Shown: in pieces, positions 9,258-19,700 of the stretch
Layout: each line of letters opens with the position of its first letter
Numbering within the stretch: position 1 is the stretch's first letter
Assembly: GCA_035571515.1 (NCBI GenBank)
Contig: DATNCQ010000178.1
Location: forward strand, 62,001 to 126,000
Reading direction: 5' to 3'
Source: Gp6-AA40 sp035571515
Lineage (GTDB): Bacteria > Acidobacteriota > Vicinamibacteria > Vicinamibacterales > UBA2999
DNA: 64,000 bases
Notes under the pieces: model-generated
What the model saw: the letters and a program-made list of their open reading frames with translations, nothing else
Told to the model about the DNA's origin: nothing
The model's database searches: none
Translations under genes and position numbers: made by a program

Positions 9258-12200
9258 ATGGTGGATGACAGGAAGCCTCGCTTCGTCCTCTCCTTCATGC
9301 TCGGCAGCATGCTTCTGTTTGCGTCTGCCAACGTGCACCTGGCTGCGCAAGGCACCATCGGCAGCATCCTGGGAACCGTCACGGACGCGACGGGCTCCGT
9401 TCTCCCTGGTGTCGCCGTGACGGCGAAAAACACGGGCACCGGCGCCGTCCAGCTCGCGACAACCGACACGCAGGGCCGCTACCGGATTCCGGTCCTCCCC
9501 GTCGGCGATTACGAAGTGCAGACCGAGCTCTCGGGTTTTCAGACCGTTGTCCACACCGGCATCCGCCTGAGCGCAGGCGCTGACGTCGTCGTCGACTTCA
9601 GGATGCCGATCGGTCAGATCAGCGAGCTGCTCACGGTCACCGCCGCCGTGCCGCTGGTGAACACGACGTCGGCGTCGCTGGGGACGGTGGTCGATCCGAC
9701 GCAGATCCGCGAGCTGCCACTGAACGGACGCAACTTCGAGGAGCTGGTGCTCGTGGCTCCGGGCGTGAACGTCTCGAGAGGATCGGGCGCTGTCAGGAAC
9801 GCCTTTACCGGCAAGCAGGAATACTGGACCGTGTCCGGCTCCCGCCCGAACGGGCAGGAGATCCTCATGGACGGGACCAGCATCCAGACCTACCAGAATC
9901 GCGGAACGGGCACCGGCATCCTCGGCACGAGCCTCGGCGTGGATGCGATCGGCGAATTCCAGATCCTCACCAACACCTATGGCGCGCAGTACGGCGGCAA
10001 CGGCTCGGTGCTGAACTCCGTCACGCGCTCCGGCACCAACGCGTTCCACGGCTCGGTGTACGAGTTCACGCGCAACTCGAAGTTCGATTCCGTGCAATGG
10101 CCGGCGACCACGAAGCAGCCATTCTGGAAGCATCAATACGGCGGCACGGCCGGCGGGCCGGTCAAGACCGACAGGCTGTTCTTCTTCGCGAATGTCGAAA
10201 ACCTGCGGCAGCGCGAATCGCAGAGCAACATCAGGGTGGTGCCGAATGCGCTGGCGCGCAGCGGCATCATCCCGCTGCCGGCCAACGGGGTTCCCGCGGC
10301 GGGTTGCGTCATCGCGACAGTCCCGGGCCATCAGAACTGCGGCCTGGGCAGTCCGAATGCGGCCAACTTCCTTCTCGTGAAGCCGTACCTGGACTTGTAC
10401 CCGCTCGGTCCGAACCAGCCGGGAAACGTGCCTGCGGTCGGGCAAATCGCGGGCTACGAGCGAGCCGAGTTCGGCGAGCCGCAGGACCAGGGGAACGGCA
10501 CGGCGCAGATGCTCGTCAACGCGACGTCGCCGGGCTCCGAGTACTTCGGCGTCGGCCGTCTCGACTGGAACATGTCGACGAAGAATTCGGTCTTCGGACG
10601 ATACCTGTTCGACAAGGCCTACACCACGGAACCGTTCTACGGACTCTTTCCGGCATGGCCCGAGCTGGAAGATTCGAAGAACCAGTACCTCACCGTGGGA
10701 GACAAGCACATCTTCTCCGGAAGGGTGATCAACACGCTCCAGTTCGGCTTCACCAAGACGTTCTTCGACATCCGCAGCAACAGTCTCCAGCCGACAACGA
10801 CGCCCGGTGTGCTGCCGCCGGGGTCGCTCAACTGGTCGGGCGACATCTTTACGCACGACGGAGAGCCGGTGATGGACGGGACGCTGAGCCCGGGCTCGGG
10901 CATCGCCGCGATCGGCCCGGGACAGATCTCCCCGATTCGCAAGGTCCAGGTCCGGCAGAGCATCACCGAGGACCTCTTCCTCATCACCGGCGGCCACAGC
11001 TTCCGCTTCGGCGGCAGCGTGACGAAGAACGCCACCGATGGCATCCACTCCTTCCCCGGAGGAGGGACGTGGACGTTCGCGAACCTGTCGAACTTCCTGC
11101 ACGCGACGCCGTCCCTGTACCAAGGCCCGTGCAATTTCCAGAACGGCAGCCCCGGCTGCGTGTTCCCCGATGGCTCGCCGCTGCTCTTCCCGAGCGACCT
11201 GCGCAAGGCGAGGTCGTGGGACTTCACGATGTACGCGCAGGACGATTGGAAGATGACGCCGAGGCTGACGTTGAACCTGGGGCTGCGCTACGCGCCGTCG
11301 ACGATCCCGTCCGAGGCGACCCATCAAACGTTCGCGCTGCTGCCCGTGCCGTTCGGCCCCAATGGCGGCGATCGCAACGCGAGCGTGTCGTCGCCGCCAC
11401 CCGAGCGGTTGACGGCGATGAGCCACTTCTTCCTGCGGAACCCGTCGCTACGGACGTTCGATCCCCGCATCGGCGCCGCCTGGGATCCGTTCGGCACCGG
11501 AAAAACGGCCATCCGCGGCGGCTACGGCATCTTCCACGCAACCATTGCGTGCCGCGATTACTGTTACGGCGCGTGGTTCACCCAGCCGTGGACGGTCAGG
11601 ACGATCACCGACCCCGGCGCGCTGGCCACCTTCCCGCGCCCGTTCCAGACCCGCAGCGAGACGGCGACGAGCGCGTCGTGGGGAACCAATCCCTTCCAGA
11701 CGACGCCGTGGATGCAGCAGTGGAACGTGAGCGTGCAGCACGAGATCATGGCGAACACCGTCGTCGTGGCGGCGTACGTCGGGTCACGCGGCGTGAACAT
11801 GGTCGGACAGCGGGACGTGAACCCGCCGCTGGCGAGCGGCGCGCTGACGCCGTATTTCAATACCGGCGCGATTGCGCTCAACCAGAATCAGACGCTCGTC
11901 GCGAACTTCCCCGGGTACCTGGATAACCTCGTGTTCGTGACGGGATCGGGCGCGCGCACCGCCGACGGCCTGGAGTGCCGCAGCGCGACGTGCACGCTTG
12001 CGACAGCCGACGGAAAGCCCATCGTCAATCCGGCGTCGGGCGAGATGTCGTATACACATGTCGTGCGGACGGGTACGACCTACGCCGCGCTGGCCAACAG
12101 CCGCTGGAACCCGAACTTCGGGAACTTCACGTCGGGGGTGACGGACCTCGACTCCAGGTACGACGCGCTGCAGGCCGGGATCAATCGGCGCATGAGCCGC

Positions 12201-12929
12201 AACCTGGCCGCCCAACTCTCCTACACCTATTCGAAGTGCACGGACGTCAGTTCCGGCAACTGGGGTCAGGAAGGCGGGACGATGATCCTGAATCCCTACG
12301 ACGTCGAGGACGACCGTGGTCCCTGCACGTTCCAGCTCACGCACAACCTCTCGGCCAACGGCGTCTACACGCTGCCGTTTTCGGGGAACCGTCTGCTCGA
12401 CGGCTGGCAGGTGAGCGGGATCTTCTACGCCAGCTCCGGTGGCGAGTTCACCATCCCCGGCATCCCGGCGCTCGGCAGCAACCCCGGCGCAACCGCGAAC
12501 AACAATCGGGCCGACTACGTGCCCGATGCGGCCGGCTGCAATGCGGAACCGATCTACAAGGATTTCAAGACGAGACTGAGGAACGGGTTCCCCGTGTACG
12601 TGAACAACGCCTGCTTCCGCGTGCCGGCCGTGGGCGAACTGGGGAACTCGCGCAGGAACGGCTTTGTCGGCCCGACCCAGTGGAATGTCAACATGTCATT
12701 GCAGAAGAGCACGAAGATCAGTGCGTCCGCCCAGCTCGAGCTGAGGCTGGAGGCCTTCAACGTGTTCAATCACAGGAACTACAACAACCCCGGGTTCGGA
12801 TGGACGCAGGGCGCTCCGACGTCCGCGGCAAGCTTCATGTCCGGAGTGCCGAATACGACCGCTGGTACCATCACCGATCTCGTGGGGACGATGCGGCAGG
12901 TTCAACTGGGCGCGAAGCTCATCTTCTGA
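9258..12929 (+). CDS. Oar-like TonB-dependent receptor with carboxypeptidase-regulatory-like domain
   Basis: 1223 residues. A signal peptide (cleavage near HLAAQG, about residue 31) is followed by a regulatory-like beta-sandwich (GTVTDATGSVLPGVAVTAKN, about 38-115) and then a plug-like region with RELPLNGRNFEELVLVAPG. The remaining roughly 1000 residues are an aromatic-rich outer-membrane barrel ending in KLIF, with the terminal Phe used by the BAM complex. Such receptors import large ligands or act as adhesion/secretion ports; the ligand is unknown. GGAGG lies nine bases before the ATG. Downstream are a VOC protein, DUF6152 and a GRWxGDT protein, the same neighbourhood type as the other receptor loci here. 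Confidence 0.9.
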   Translation: MVDDRKPRFVLSFMLGSMLLFASANVHLAAQGTIGSILGTVTDATGSVLPGVAVTAKNTGTGAVQLATTDTQGRYRIPVLPVGDYEVQTELSGFQTVVHTGIRLSAGADVVVDFRMPIGQISELLTVTAAVPLVNTTSASLGTVVDPTQIRELPLNGRNFEELVLVAPGVNVSRGSGAVRNAFTGKQEYWTVSGSRPNGQEILMDGTSIQTYQNRGTGTGILGTSLGVDAIGEFQILTNTYGAQYGGNGSVLNSVTRSGTNAFHGSVYEFTRNSKFDSVQWPATTKQPFWKHQYGGTAGGPVKTDRLFFFANVENLRQRESQSNIRVVPNALARSGIIPLPANGVPAAGCVIATVPGHQNCGLGSPNAANFLLVKPYLDLYPLGPNQPGNVPAVGQIAGYERAEFGEPQDQGNGTAQMLVNATSPGSEYFGVGRLDWNMSTKNSVFGRYLFDKAYTTEPFYGLFPAWPELEDSKNQYLTVGDKHIFSGRVINTLQFGFTKTFFDIRSNSLQPTTTPGVLPPGSLNWSGDIFTHDGEPVMDGTLSPGSGIAAIGPGQISPIRKVQVRQSITEDLFLITGGHSFRFGGSVTKNATDGIHSFPGGGTWTFANLSNFLHATPSLYQGPCNFQNGSPGCVFPDGSPLLFPSDLRKARSWDFTMYAQDDWKMTPRLTLNLGLRYAPSTIPSEATHQTFALLPVPFGPNGGDRNASVSSPPPERLTAMSHFFLRNPSLRTFDPRIGAAWDPFGTGKTAIRGGYGIFHATIACRDYCYGAWFTQPWTVRTITDPGALATFPRPFQTRSETATSASWGTNPFQTTPWMQQWNVSVQHEIMANTVVVAAYVGSRGVNMVGQRDVNPPLASGALTPYFNTGAIALNQNQTLVANFPGYLDNLVFVTGSGARTADGLECRSATCTLATADGKPIVNPASGEMSYTHVVRTGTTYAALANSRWNPNFGNFTSGVTDLDSRYDALQAGINRRMSRNLAAQLSYTYSKCTDVSSGNWGQEGGTMILNPYDVEDDRGPCTFQLTHNLSANGVYTLPFSGNRLLDGWQVSGIFYASSGGEFTIPGIPALGSNPGATANNNRADYVPDAAGCNAEPIYKDFKTRLRNGFPVYVNNACFRVPAVGELGNSRRNGFVGPTQWNVNMSLQKSTKISASAQLELRLEAFNVFNHRNYNNPGFGWTQGAPTSAASFMSGVPNTTAGTITDLVGTMRQVQLGAKLIF

Positions 12930-12948
12930 TTGGCGGAGGATCGTTGTC

Positions 12949-13443
12949 ATGAAAAACATTCGAAGCGTGATGCTGTTTGCCGCGGGTATTGCCGTGGGCG
13001 CCCTGCTGACGCAATCGACGGCCGCGCAGCAGGCTCGATCCACCGGGCACCGGATCAATCACGTCGGCATCAGCGTCGCCAACTTCGACGAGTCGCTGAA
13101 GTTCTACACGCAGGTCATGGGCTTCAAGGAAGCGTACCGGTTCCCGAGCCAGAACGGCCAGCCGAGCACGACGTTCCTGCAGGTCAATCGCGATACCTTC
13201 ATTGAGATGGCGCCAGCCAACGGCAGGCCCGCCGGCTTGACGCACATCGGCCTGTACTCCGACGATGCGCAGGCCACCGTGACGCAGCTCCGCCAGAAGG
13301 GAGCCATGGCCGGGGACGTGCGGCCGAGCGAGAACAGCGGATCGCGCCTCTCGAACGTCACGGATCCCGATGCGATTCGCATCGAGATCAACGAGCAGCC
13401 TGCCGGATCGCTGATGCGGAAAGCGATGGAGGCGTGGAAGTAG
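12949..13443 (+). CDS. exported VOC/glyoxalase-fold protein
   Basis: 164 residues with a signal peptide (LFAAGIAVGALLTQSTAAQQ), unusual because most vicinal-oxygen-chelate proteins are cytosolic. The mature part carries the VOC pattern: INHVGISVANFDESLKFYTQVMGF for the first half and LTHIGLYSDDAQATVTQL plus VTDPDAIRIEINEQ for the second. His56 and Glu near the C-terminus are possible metal ligands. It starts 19 bases after the receptor gene and lies just before a DUF6152 gene, so all are likely co-transcribed. It may be a dioxygenase, isomerase or binding protein acting in the periplasm; no substrate can be assigned. Confidence 0.78.
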   Translation: MKNIRSVMLFAAGIAVGALLTQSTAAQQARSTGHRINHVGISVANFDESLKFYTQVMGFKEAYRFPSQNGQPSTTFLQVNRDTFIEMAPANGRPAGLTHIGLYSDDAQATVTQLRQKGAMAGDVRPSENSGSRLSNVTDPDAIRIEINEQPAGSLMRKAMEAWK

Positions 13444-13457
13444 GGATGGAGGCTTCG

Positions 13458-13871
13458 ATGCACAGGACAGTCGTCACGCTCGTCGCGCTCGCTGCTGGCC
13501 TTCTGATCGGGTCGCGTCCGGTCGCGGCGCACCACGGTGCCGCCGCCTTCGAGAACGACCCGGCCAAACGCCAGGTGCTGAAAGGCACGGTGACCGAATG
13601 GATCTGGGCCAATCCACACACGTTCCTGCAGTTCGACGTCAAGCGTGACGACGGGCAGACCGTGCACTGGGTCGTCGAAGCGAGCAATCCGCCGGACATG
13701 CAGAACCGCGGGTGGACCAACAAGAGCTTCAAGGCGGGAGACGAGGTCACCGTCACCGTGCGTCCGGTGAAGAGCGGCGCACCGGTGGGAAGCATCATCC
13801 AGGTTCAGTTTCCCGATGGCCACGTGTTGCGGGCGGTGAACGAGCCCGCGCCCGCGCAACGACAGCAGTAG
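13458..13871 (+). CDS. DUF6152 family exported protein
   Basis: 137 residues. A signal peptide ends PVAA and the mature protein would begin HHGAAAF; an ANPHTFLQFDV motif follows about 35 residues later. The AxA/VxA-His-His start and the Asn-Pro-His motif are shared with the three other copies in this window. The family has no known function; an N-terminal His pair plus an internal His could bind copper, which is my inference. GGAGG at 13448-13452 sets the ATG at 13458 rather than those at 13434 or 13446. It starts 14 bases after the VOC gene and precedes a GRWxGDT gene. Confidence 0.75.
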   Translation: MHRTVVTLVALAAGLLIGSRPVAAHHGAAAFENDPAKRQVLKGTVTEWIWANPHTFLQFDVKRDDGQTVHWVVEASNPPDMQNRGWTNKSFKAGDEVTVTVRPVKSGAPVGSIIQVQFPDGHVLRAVNEPAPAQRQQ

Positions 13872-13900
13872 GGGCCGACCTTCGGCAACATCGACAGGAG

Positions 13901-13922
13901 GGGCCGACCTTCAGGTCTGCCC
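13901..13922. repeat. imperfect dispersed palindrome
   Basis: GGGCCGACCT and AGGTCTGCCC around TC, with one mismatch between arms. A partial copy (GGGGCCGACCTTCGG) lies at 13871-13885. Both are in the spacer between DUF6152 and the next gene and belong to the palindrome family described at 15347. Confidence 0.6.
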
Positions 13923-13945
13923 AAACCGAGATCGGGAGCATGGTG

Positions 13946-14815
13946 ATGAAGATGCGTCTGATGGCGTTGTTGTGTGCCGCGAGCGTGGCCGGAGTGATCG
14001 CGCTGTTGTTCGCGACGCCGCGCGCGGCGTTCGGTCAGGGTGAAGTCCGGCAGCCGGGGGCGGTCTACGACTTCGACTTCAAGGGTGAAAAGCCGGCGCC
14101 TGCCCCGCGCCGCGACATCAGCGGCGTCTGGGAGCCGGCGGCGAACGCCTCCGCGGGCATCAACGCCAACGGCGCGCAGCAGATGCCGTCCGACGGAAAG
14201 CCGGAGCACGAGCTGCCGTTTACGCCCGAAGGCAGGGCGGCCTTTCTGTCGCACAAGCCGACCTTCGGCGTGACGATGGTGCCGTCCGCGCTCACCAACG
14301 ACCCGATGCCCGGGTGCGACCCGCAGGGGTTCCCGCGCATCGTGCTGCACAACTTCAGGACGAGCCGGATCATCCAGACCCCCGAGAACGTGGTGATCCT
14401 CTACGAGTTCAACAAGAAGTGGCGCACGATCTGGACCGACGGCCGGGCGATTCCGAAAGAGGTCGACGAGCCGCGGTGGTGGGGATATTCCGTCGGCCGC
14501 TGGGTGGACGATTTCACGTTCGCCGCGGAGTCGTACGGGTTCGACGACCGGACGTGGCTCGACAACGCGGGCCGCCCGCACAGCGATGCGATGCGCGTCC
14601 GCGAGGAATACAAGCGCACCGATCGCGACCACGTGGTGCTGACCATCGTCGTCGACGACCCGAAGTTCTACACGAAACCGTGGACGGCGCTGATCCTGCC
14701 GCTGCGGCTGCAGTCATCGCACTTCGACATCCGCGAGATGGAGTGCTCGCCGAGCGAGACGGCGCTGTACAACAAGCTGTTTGCGAATCCAGCGGCGGGT
14801 GTCGAGGCCAAGTAA
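13946..14815 (+). CDS. GRWxGDT-type exported protein (diverged copy)
   Basis: 289 residues with a signal peptide ending near AAFGQ. It belongs to an exported family with five loci in this window. Family marks seen here: RRDISGVWEP near the mature N-terminus, CDPQGFPR, a central GYSVGRWVDDFTFAAESYGFDD in place of the usual GRWEGDTLVIDT, RPHSDAMRVREEY, DDPKFYTKPWT and a late Cys in MECSP. Two Cys, in CxPxGxPR and near the C-terminus, are kept in nearly all copies and may form a disulfide. Function is unknown. GGGAG seven bases ahead favours ATG 13946 over 13940. It follows a DUF6152 gene, as the family does throughout this window. Confidence 0.7.
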   Translation: MKMRLMALLCAASVAGVIALLFATPRAAFGQGEVRQPGAVYDFDFKGEKPAPAPRRDISGVWEPAANASAGINANGAQQMPSDGKPEHELPFTPEGRAAFLSHKPTFGVTMVPSALTNDPMPGCDPQGFPRIVLHNFRTSRIIQTPENVVILYEFNKKWRTIWTDGRAIPKEVDEPRWWGYSVGRWVDDFTFAAESYGFDDRTWLDNAGRPHSDAMRVREEYKRTDRDHVVLTIVVDDPKFYTKPWTALILPLRLQSSHFDIREMECSPSETALYNKLFANPAAGVEAK

Positions 14816-14843
14816 TCCGGCCGTCCACGCCCGCCGCCGCACG

Positions 14844-15332
14844 TCACTGCGCCTTGCTGTAGGTCAGCGTCGCGTTGGTCGACGGTCCGGGTTGCTCGGT
14901 CCCGCGCGCGATCGTCAGCGTGCCGCTGTTGAACGTCATCACGTCGCGCATCTGGTTGAGCGCGGTGTTCCACGTGAAGAGGATCAGCTTGCTGCCGTCC
15001 CAGCGCGCCTTCGTTCTCCACTTCACCGTCGCCGTCGTGCCTGATTGCGTGACGGACGGGGCGTCCCAGATGGTGTCGCTGCCATCCAGTTTGTAGACCA
15101 CGCTCATCGGGGTGGCGCCGTACTGCCCGCTCTGGATCGTGATCTCCGTCGGACTCTGTTTGATCGAGACCGTCGGTGAGGGCACGCCCCATCCCGCGGA
15201 CCCGGGATAGTTCGGCGGCGTGGTTCCCGACAGCCTCCACGTTCCCGAGAAGTCAGGCTTTGCCTGTGCCCACCCGGCGGAAGCACCGACGGTGAGCGCG
15301 ACCACCAACAGCATGCCGTGCCTGACGATCAT
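14844..15332 (-). CDS. small secreted protein of unknown function
   Basis: 162 residues with a clear signal peptide (LLVVALTVGASAGWAQA). The mature part starts KPDFSGTWRLSG and is rich in Thr and Ser with beta-strand-like repeats (VSIKQSPTEITIQSG; WDGSKLILFTWNT), like a small lipocalin-type or eight-stranded barrel. FSGTW echoes the opening of the GRWxGDT proteins, but the rest of that family's motifs are missing. AGGAGG precedes the ATG at 15332. It follows the NHL propeller gene on the same strand after 50 bases that contain a dispersed palindrome, and is convergent with the GRWxGDT gene. Confidence 0.65.
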   Translation of the reverse strand: MIVRHGMLLVVALTVGASAGWAQAKPDFSGTWRLSGTTPPNYPGSAGWGVPSPTVSIKQSPTEITIQSGQYGATPMSVVYKLDGSDTIWDAPSVTQSGTTATVKWRTKARWDGSKLILFTWNTALNQMRDVMTFNSGTLTIARGTEQPGPSTNATLTYSKAQ

Positions 15333-15346
15333 CGCGACCTCCTGCA

Positions 15347-15368
15347 AGGCGGACCTGAAGGTCCGCCT
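15347..15368. repeat. dispersed palindrome, GGCGGACCT family
   Basis: Perfect ten-base arms AGGCGGACCT and AGGTCCGCCT around GA, followed by CTACG. This is a good reference copy: others in the window have the same core, a two-base loop (TC, GA, AA or CG) and often GTAG before or CTAC after, making an outer extension of the palindrome. Confidence 0.8.
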
Positions 15369-15382
15369 CTACGTCCACTCAC

Positions 15383-16558
15383 TCAATTGGTTCGGCCGGC
15401 GGCCATCGGCATCAGCGAGCGCCCCCACACCAGCTTGGTCGGATCCGCGCCGGGCTTCGGGTGGTACTTCTGCGTGCGTCCGCCGAACACTTCCGACAGA
15501 TACAGGTTGCCCTCCGAGTCCGCCGAGATCTGATGCATCGCCCACGTATACCCGGGTCTGGTGCCGAACTGGCCGAACGAGTACTCCACGTGGCCGGAGA
15601 GATCGAACTTGACGATCCGGTCAGTGAGGCTGTCGACGGCCCAGACGTGCTCGTCGGCGCTCATCAGCAGGCTGTGCGGCGCGATGCCCGGCCACTCCTC
15701 GATGAACTTGCCGTCGGTGTCGAACACCTGGATGCGACGGTTGCCGCGGTCCGAGACGAAGACGCGCGGCGGCGATCCACCGACGGCGATGCCGTGCGGC
15801 GTGTTGAACTGGCCCGGGCCCGTGCCGCGCGTACCCCACTTGAGCAGCGCCTTGCCGGTCTTGTCGAACTTCACGACGCGCGTGTTGCCGTAGCCGTCCG
15901 CGACGAAGAACGTGCCGTCCGGCAGCCAGTCGATCATCGTCGGGCGGCGGAAGCGCGTCAGGTCGTCGTTCTCGCCGAACTCGTCGAGCATCCCGAGCGT
16001 CTGCACGAGCTGCTTGCCGTCGTGCGTGAACCGGTAGATGACGTGGCGCATGTCGTCCACGACCCAGACGAAGCGCTGCGGATCGTAGGGGCTGATGTAG
16101 ACCTGGTGCGGGCCGCGCCCCCAGTCGAACAGCTTGTCCCACTGGTTCCACGCCTCGATCAGCTTGCCGTTGCGATCGACGACGACGATGCAGTTCACCA
16201 TGTTGGCGATCGGCTGCGTGGCCGCCATCTGGTTGAAGAAGCCCCAGTTGCCGGGGAAGTTGTTGGGGACCTTGTCGGGCAGCTTGAGCTCGCCGCGGTT
16301 CGCGAGATAAATGCGATCGGCGGACTCGGCGAAGACGCCGCCCTGCGAGCCCCAGATGTAGCCGGGTTTGGGGTACGGGTGCGCCCACTGCGGCCAGTTG
16401 GGATCGGGGACCTCGTATTGGCCGGTGATTTCACCGGCGCCCCCCTTCGCAAACGTCGGCTCACCGTTTCTCTGCTGGAGCGAGGCCCGCGGAGCGAGCA
16501 CCAGAAACCCCGATAGAACGACCAGCCAGGCAGCGATCGACAGGCTGCGCCTGCGCAT
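15383..16558 (-). CDS. exported NHL-repeat beta-propeller protein
   Basis: 391 residues with a signal peptide (SIAAWLVVLSGFLVLAPRAS). Six or so NHL-type blades are visible, for example FRRPTMIDWLPDGTFFVADG, FNTPHGIAVGGSPPRVFVSD and PHSLLMSADEHVWAVDS, each ending in the V-x-D pattern. The arrangement recalls the peptidyl-hydroxyglycine amidating lyase propeller, whose metal-binding His residues come from such loops, but I cannot confirm enzymatic residues. The protein sits outside the cytoplasm. AGGAGGG five bases ahead marks the ATG at 16558. The propeller is of the same type as the N-terminal half of the fusion protein at 47061-49583, which links it to GRWxGDT domains. Confidence 0.75.
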   Translation of the reverse strand: MRRRSLSIAAWLVVLSGFLVLAPRASLQQRNGEPTFAKGGAGEITGQYEVPDPNWPQWAHPYPKPGYIWGSQGGVFAESADRIYLANRGELKLPDKVPNNFPGNWGFFNQMAATQPIANMVNCIVVVDRNGKLIEAWNQWDKLFDWGRGPHQVYISPYDPQRFVWVVDDMRHVIYRFTHDGKQLVQTLGMLDEFGENDDLTRFRRPTMIDWLPDGTFFVADGYGNTRVVKFDKTGKALLKWGTRGTGPGQFNTPHGIAVGGSPPRVFVSDRGNRRIQVFDTDGKFIEEWPGIAPHSLLMSADEHVWAVDSLTDRIVKFDLSGHVEYSFGQFGTRPGYTWAMHQISADSEGNLYLSEVFGGRTQKYHPKPGADPTKLVWGRSLMPMAAGRTN

Positions 16559-16601
16559 GCGGACCCTCCTTCCGGCGTGTGCGGCCAGAAGTTTACTCCT
16601 C

Positions 16602-16630
16602 TTGACCATGTCTTGACGGGAGTGTTACAA
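16602..16630 (+). promoter_or_regulatory. sigma70-type promoter for the receptor gene at 16720
   Basis: TTGACC at 16602-16607 and TTACAA at 16625-16630, 17 bases apart; a second possible -35, TTGACG, starts at 16613. The next 90 bases to the ATG would be an untranslated leader ending in a G-run. Confidence 0.45.
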
Positions 16631-16719
16631 CGCCCGTGGCCAATCGGGGTCAGGGGGTTTTCGGGACCAACGAGACGAACGACCAGGGGCCCGCGGGGCG
16701 GGGACGAATTGGGGGGGCG

Positions 16720-19700
16720 ATGAGATCCGTGCGCGCTACCACTCTGCTGATCGGGATTCTTCTTCTCGCGCCGGTTGCCGCGCTCGCGCAGAGCAGCGTC
16801 ACGGGCGTCGTGCGCGATTCATCCGGCGGCGTGCTGCCGGGTGTCACCGTCGAGGCGGCCAGCCCCGCCTTGATCGAGCAGGCTCGAACCGTCGTCACCG
16901 ACGCGCAGGGTCTCTACCGCATCGTCGATCTGCGTCCCGGCCCATACACCGTCACGTTCACGTTGCAGGGGTTCACCGGCGTCAAGCGGACCGGCATCGA
17001 GCTCCGCGCTGAATTCACCGCCACCGTCGACGCCGAGCTCCAGGTGGGCACGGTGGCCGAAACGATCACGGTCTCCGGCGAGGCGCCGCTCGTGGACACG
17101 CGCAGCGCCCGCGCGCAGACGCAGTACGCGTCCGAGACGCTGGAGGCGCTGCCCGGCAACGGGCGGCTGTCGACGTTGATCTCCGTGCTGCCCGGGGCGG
17201 TGCTGAACAACGAGGGCGATCGTGCCTCCGGCGCGTTGAGCGACCGCTCGCAGACGCGCTTTGCGATTCACGGCGCGCCGAACGCGCAGCCGGTCATCGA
17301 CGGGATGAACACGGAGATGGCGGCGTCCAACACCGGCGTCTTCGTCTGGAACGGCATCACGTTCCAGGAAGTGGTCGCCGAGACCAGCGGCATCGGCGCC
17401 GACCGCGACACCGGCGGCGTGCAGCTGAACATGATCCCGAAGGACGGCGGCAACATCTTCTCCGGGACGGCGAACCTCGCCTACACCGGCCCGGACCTGC
17501 AGAGCAACAACATCGGCGACGAGCTGATCGCGCGCGGCCTCAACACGTCCACGCAGGGGCTGGCGTCGATCAAGAAGTTCGTCGAGGGCGCGGTCGGCAT
17601 CGGCGGGCCGATCAAGCGCAACAAGCTGTGGTTCTTCGGCGCCGCGCGCCGCAGCATCACGCAGCAGTATGCCGCGGGCATCTACTGGAACAAGGTGCAG
17701 CAGCCCGGGAGCCTGCTGTATCAGCCGGACCTGGATCGGCCGGCGAGCAGCAACGACTTCTACCGGGACTACAGCGTCCGGCTGACGCTGCAGGCGACCG
17801 AGAAGCACAAGCTCGTGGTGGCGGGCTCGTTCCAGCACAACTGCAACTGCGTCTACGCGCTGTTCCGGCCGCAGGGCGGATCGCTCGTCACGCCCGAGGC
17901 GGCGACCGAGCACGAATACGAGCCGGACTACAACGTCACGGGCACGTGGACGTTCCCGATGACGAGCCGGATGCTGCTCACGGCGGCCGGCGGCGCCAAT
18001 CACATCACGCAGACGAACAAGCGCGGCGCGGGGGTCGACGCCAACAGCATCCAGATCACCGAGCAGTCGCTCGACCTGAAGTACGGCGCGGCGTACGGCG
18101 CGACGGCGGGCGGCTCGTCGTACTCGACGCTGCCGCGGTCGCAGTACCACCAGCAGTTCGCGGTGGCCTACGTCACCGGCGCGCACAACTTCAAGAGCGG
18201 CGTCAACCTGCGAGAGGTGAAAACGGGCGACAACGCCAAGTACGGGTCGGACCTGTTCATGGCGAACCGCGCCATCCTCTACACCTTCAACAACCAGCGG
18301 CCCGTGTCGCTGCAGCTGCTGGCGACGCCGACGCACTTCGAAGAGAGCGCGCTCGACGCCGCGGTCTACGCGCAGGACCAGTGGACGGTTCGCCGCCTGA
18401 CGGTGAATCTCGGGCTGCGCTACAACGACGTCGACATGTCGAGTCCCGAGCTGATCTCGCCCGCCGGGTTCTACGTGCCCGAACGGCGCATTCCGGCCGC
18501 GGACCACATCCCGCACTGGCGCAACCTCAGCCCGCGCTTCGGCGGCGCGCTGGACCTGTTCGGCACCGGCAAGACCGCGGTAAAAGGGTCGATCGGCCGC
18601 TACCCGGACATCATCCGCGTCTCGCCGGCGAACCCCGCGAACCTGTTCTCGCTGACGACCAACCGTTCGTGGAACGATACGGTGTTCGGCGCGGCCGATC
18701 CGCGCAGCGGCAACTTCGTCCCGGACTGCGATCAGCTGAACCCGGCGGCCAACGGCGAGTGCGGCGCGTGGTCGGATCAGAACTTCGGCCGGCCGCGCCT
18801 CTCGACGCGCAACGCGCCGGACTCGCTGAGCGGGTTCAACAAGCAGTTCTACAACTGGCAGGCGTCGCTCTCGTTCCAGCACGAGTTGACCGAGGGGCTG
18901 GCGCTGAACGTCGGCTATTTCCGCACCTGGTACGGCGGCTTCCTCGTGACGAACAACCAGGCGATCCCGGCGTCGGGCTACGACTCGTATTGCATCACCG
19001 CGCCCAAGGACAACCGCCTGCCGGGCGGCGGCGGCAACCAGATTTGCGGTCTCTACGACGTCAAGCCGGCGTTTTTCGGGCGGGTTGACAATCTGGTCAC
19101 ACAGGCGTCGAATTACGGCGGCCAGGGACAGGTGTACAACGGCGTGGATCTCACCCTCAACGGGCGGTTCGGCCAGGGTGGGCAGTTTTCGGGCGGGCTG
19201 AGCGCCGGGCGCACGGTCACCGACAACTGCTACATCAACGACAACGCGTCGCTGACGGCGCCCGTGTTCCTCAACGTGCCGGCGCTGCCGGCGACGTCCA
19301 CCGTGCCGCGCAACACGGACTTCTGCCACGTGGCGCCGCCATGGTCGTCGGGCACGCAGCTGAAGTTCCTGGCGGTCTACCCGCTGCCGTGGGACATCGA
19401 GACGAGCGCGATCGTGCAGAACAGCCCGGGCATCCCCATCACGGCGAGCCTCGTCATCCCCAACGCGCAGGTGCAGGGCGTGCTCGGGCGCAGTCTCGCG
19501 GCGTGCCCCGCCACCGGCGTGTGCACGCAGACGGTCCGCACCGAGCTGATTCCGCCGAACACGATGTTCGAGCCGCGCCTCACCCAGGTCGACCTGCGCG
19601 TGTCGCGCTCGTTCCGCATGATGGGCACCGCGCGGCTGCGCGGCAGCCTCGATATCTACAACATCTTCAACGCGAGCAGCGTGCTCAGCATGACGCCCAC

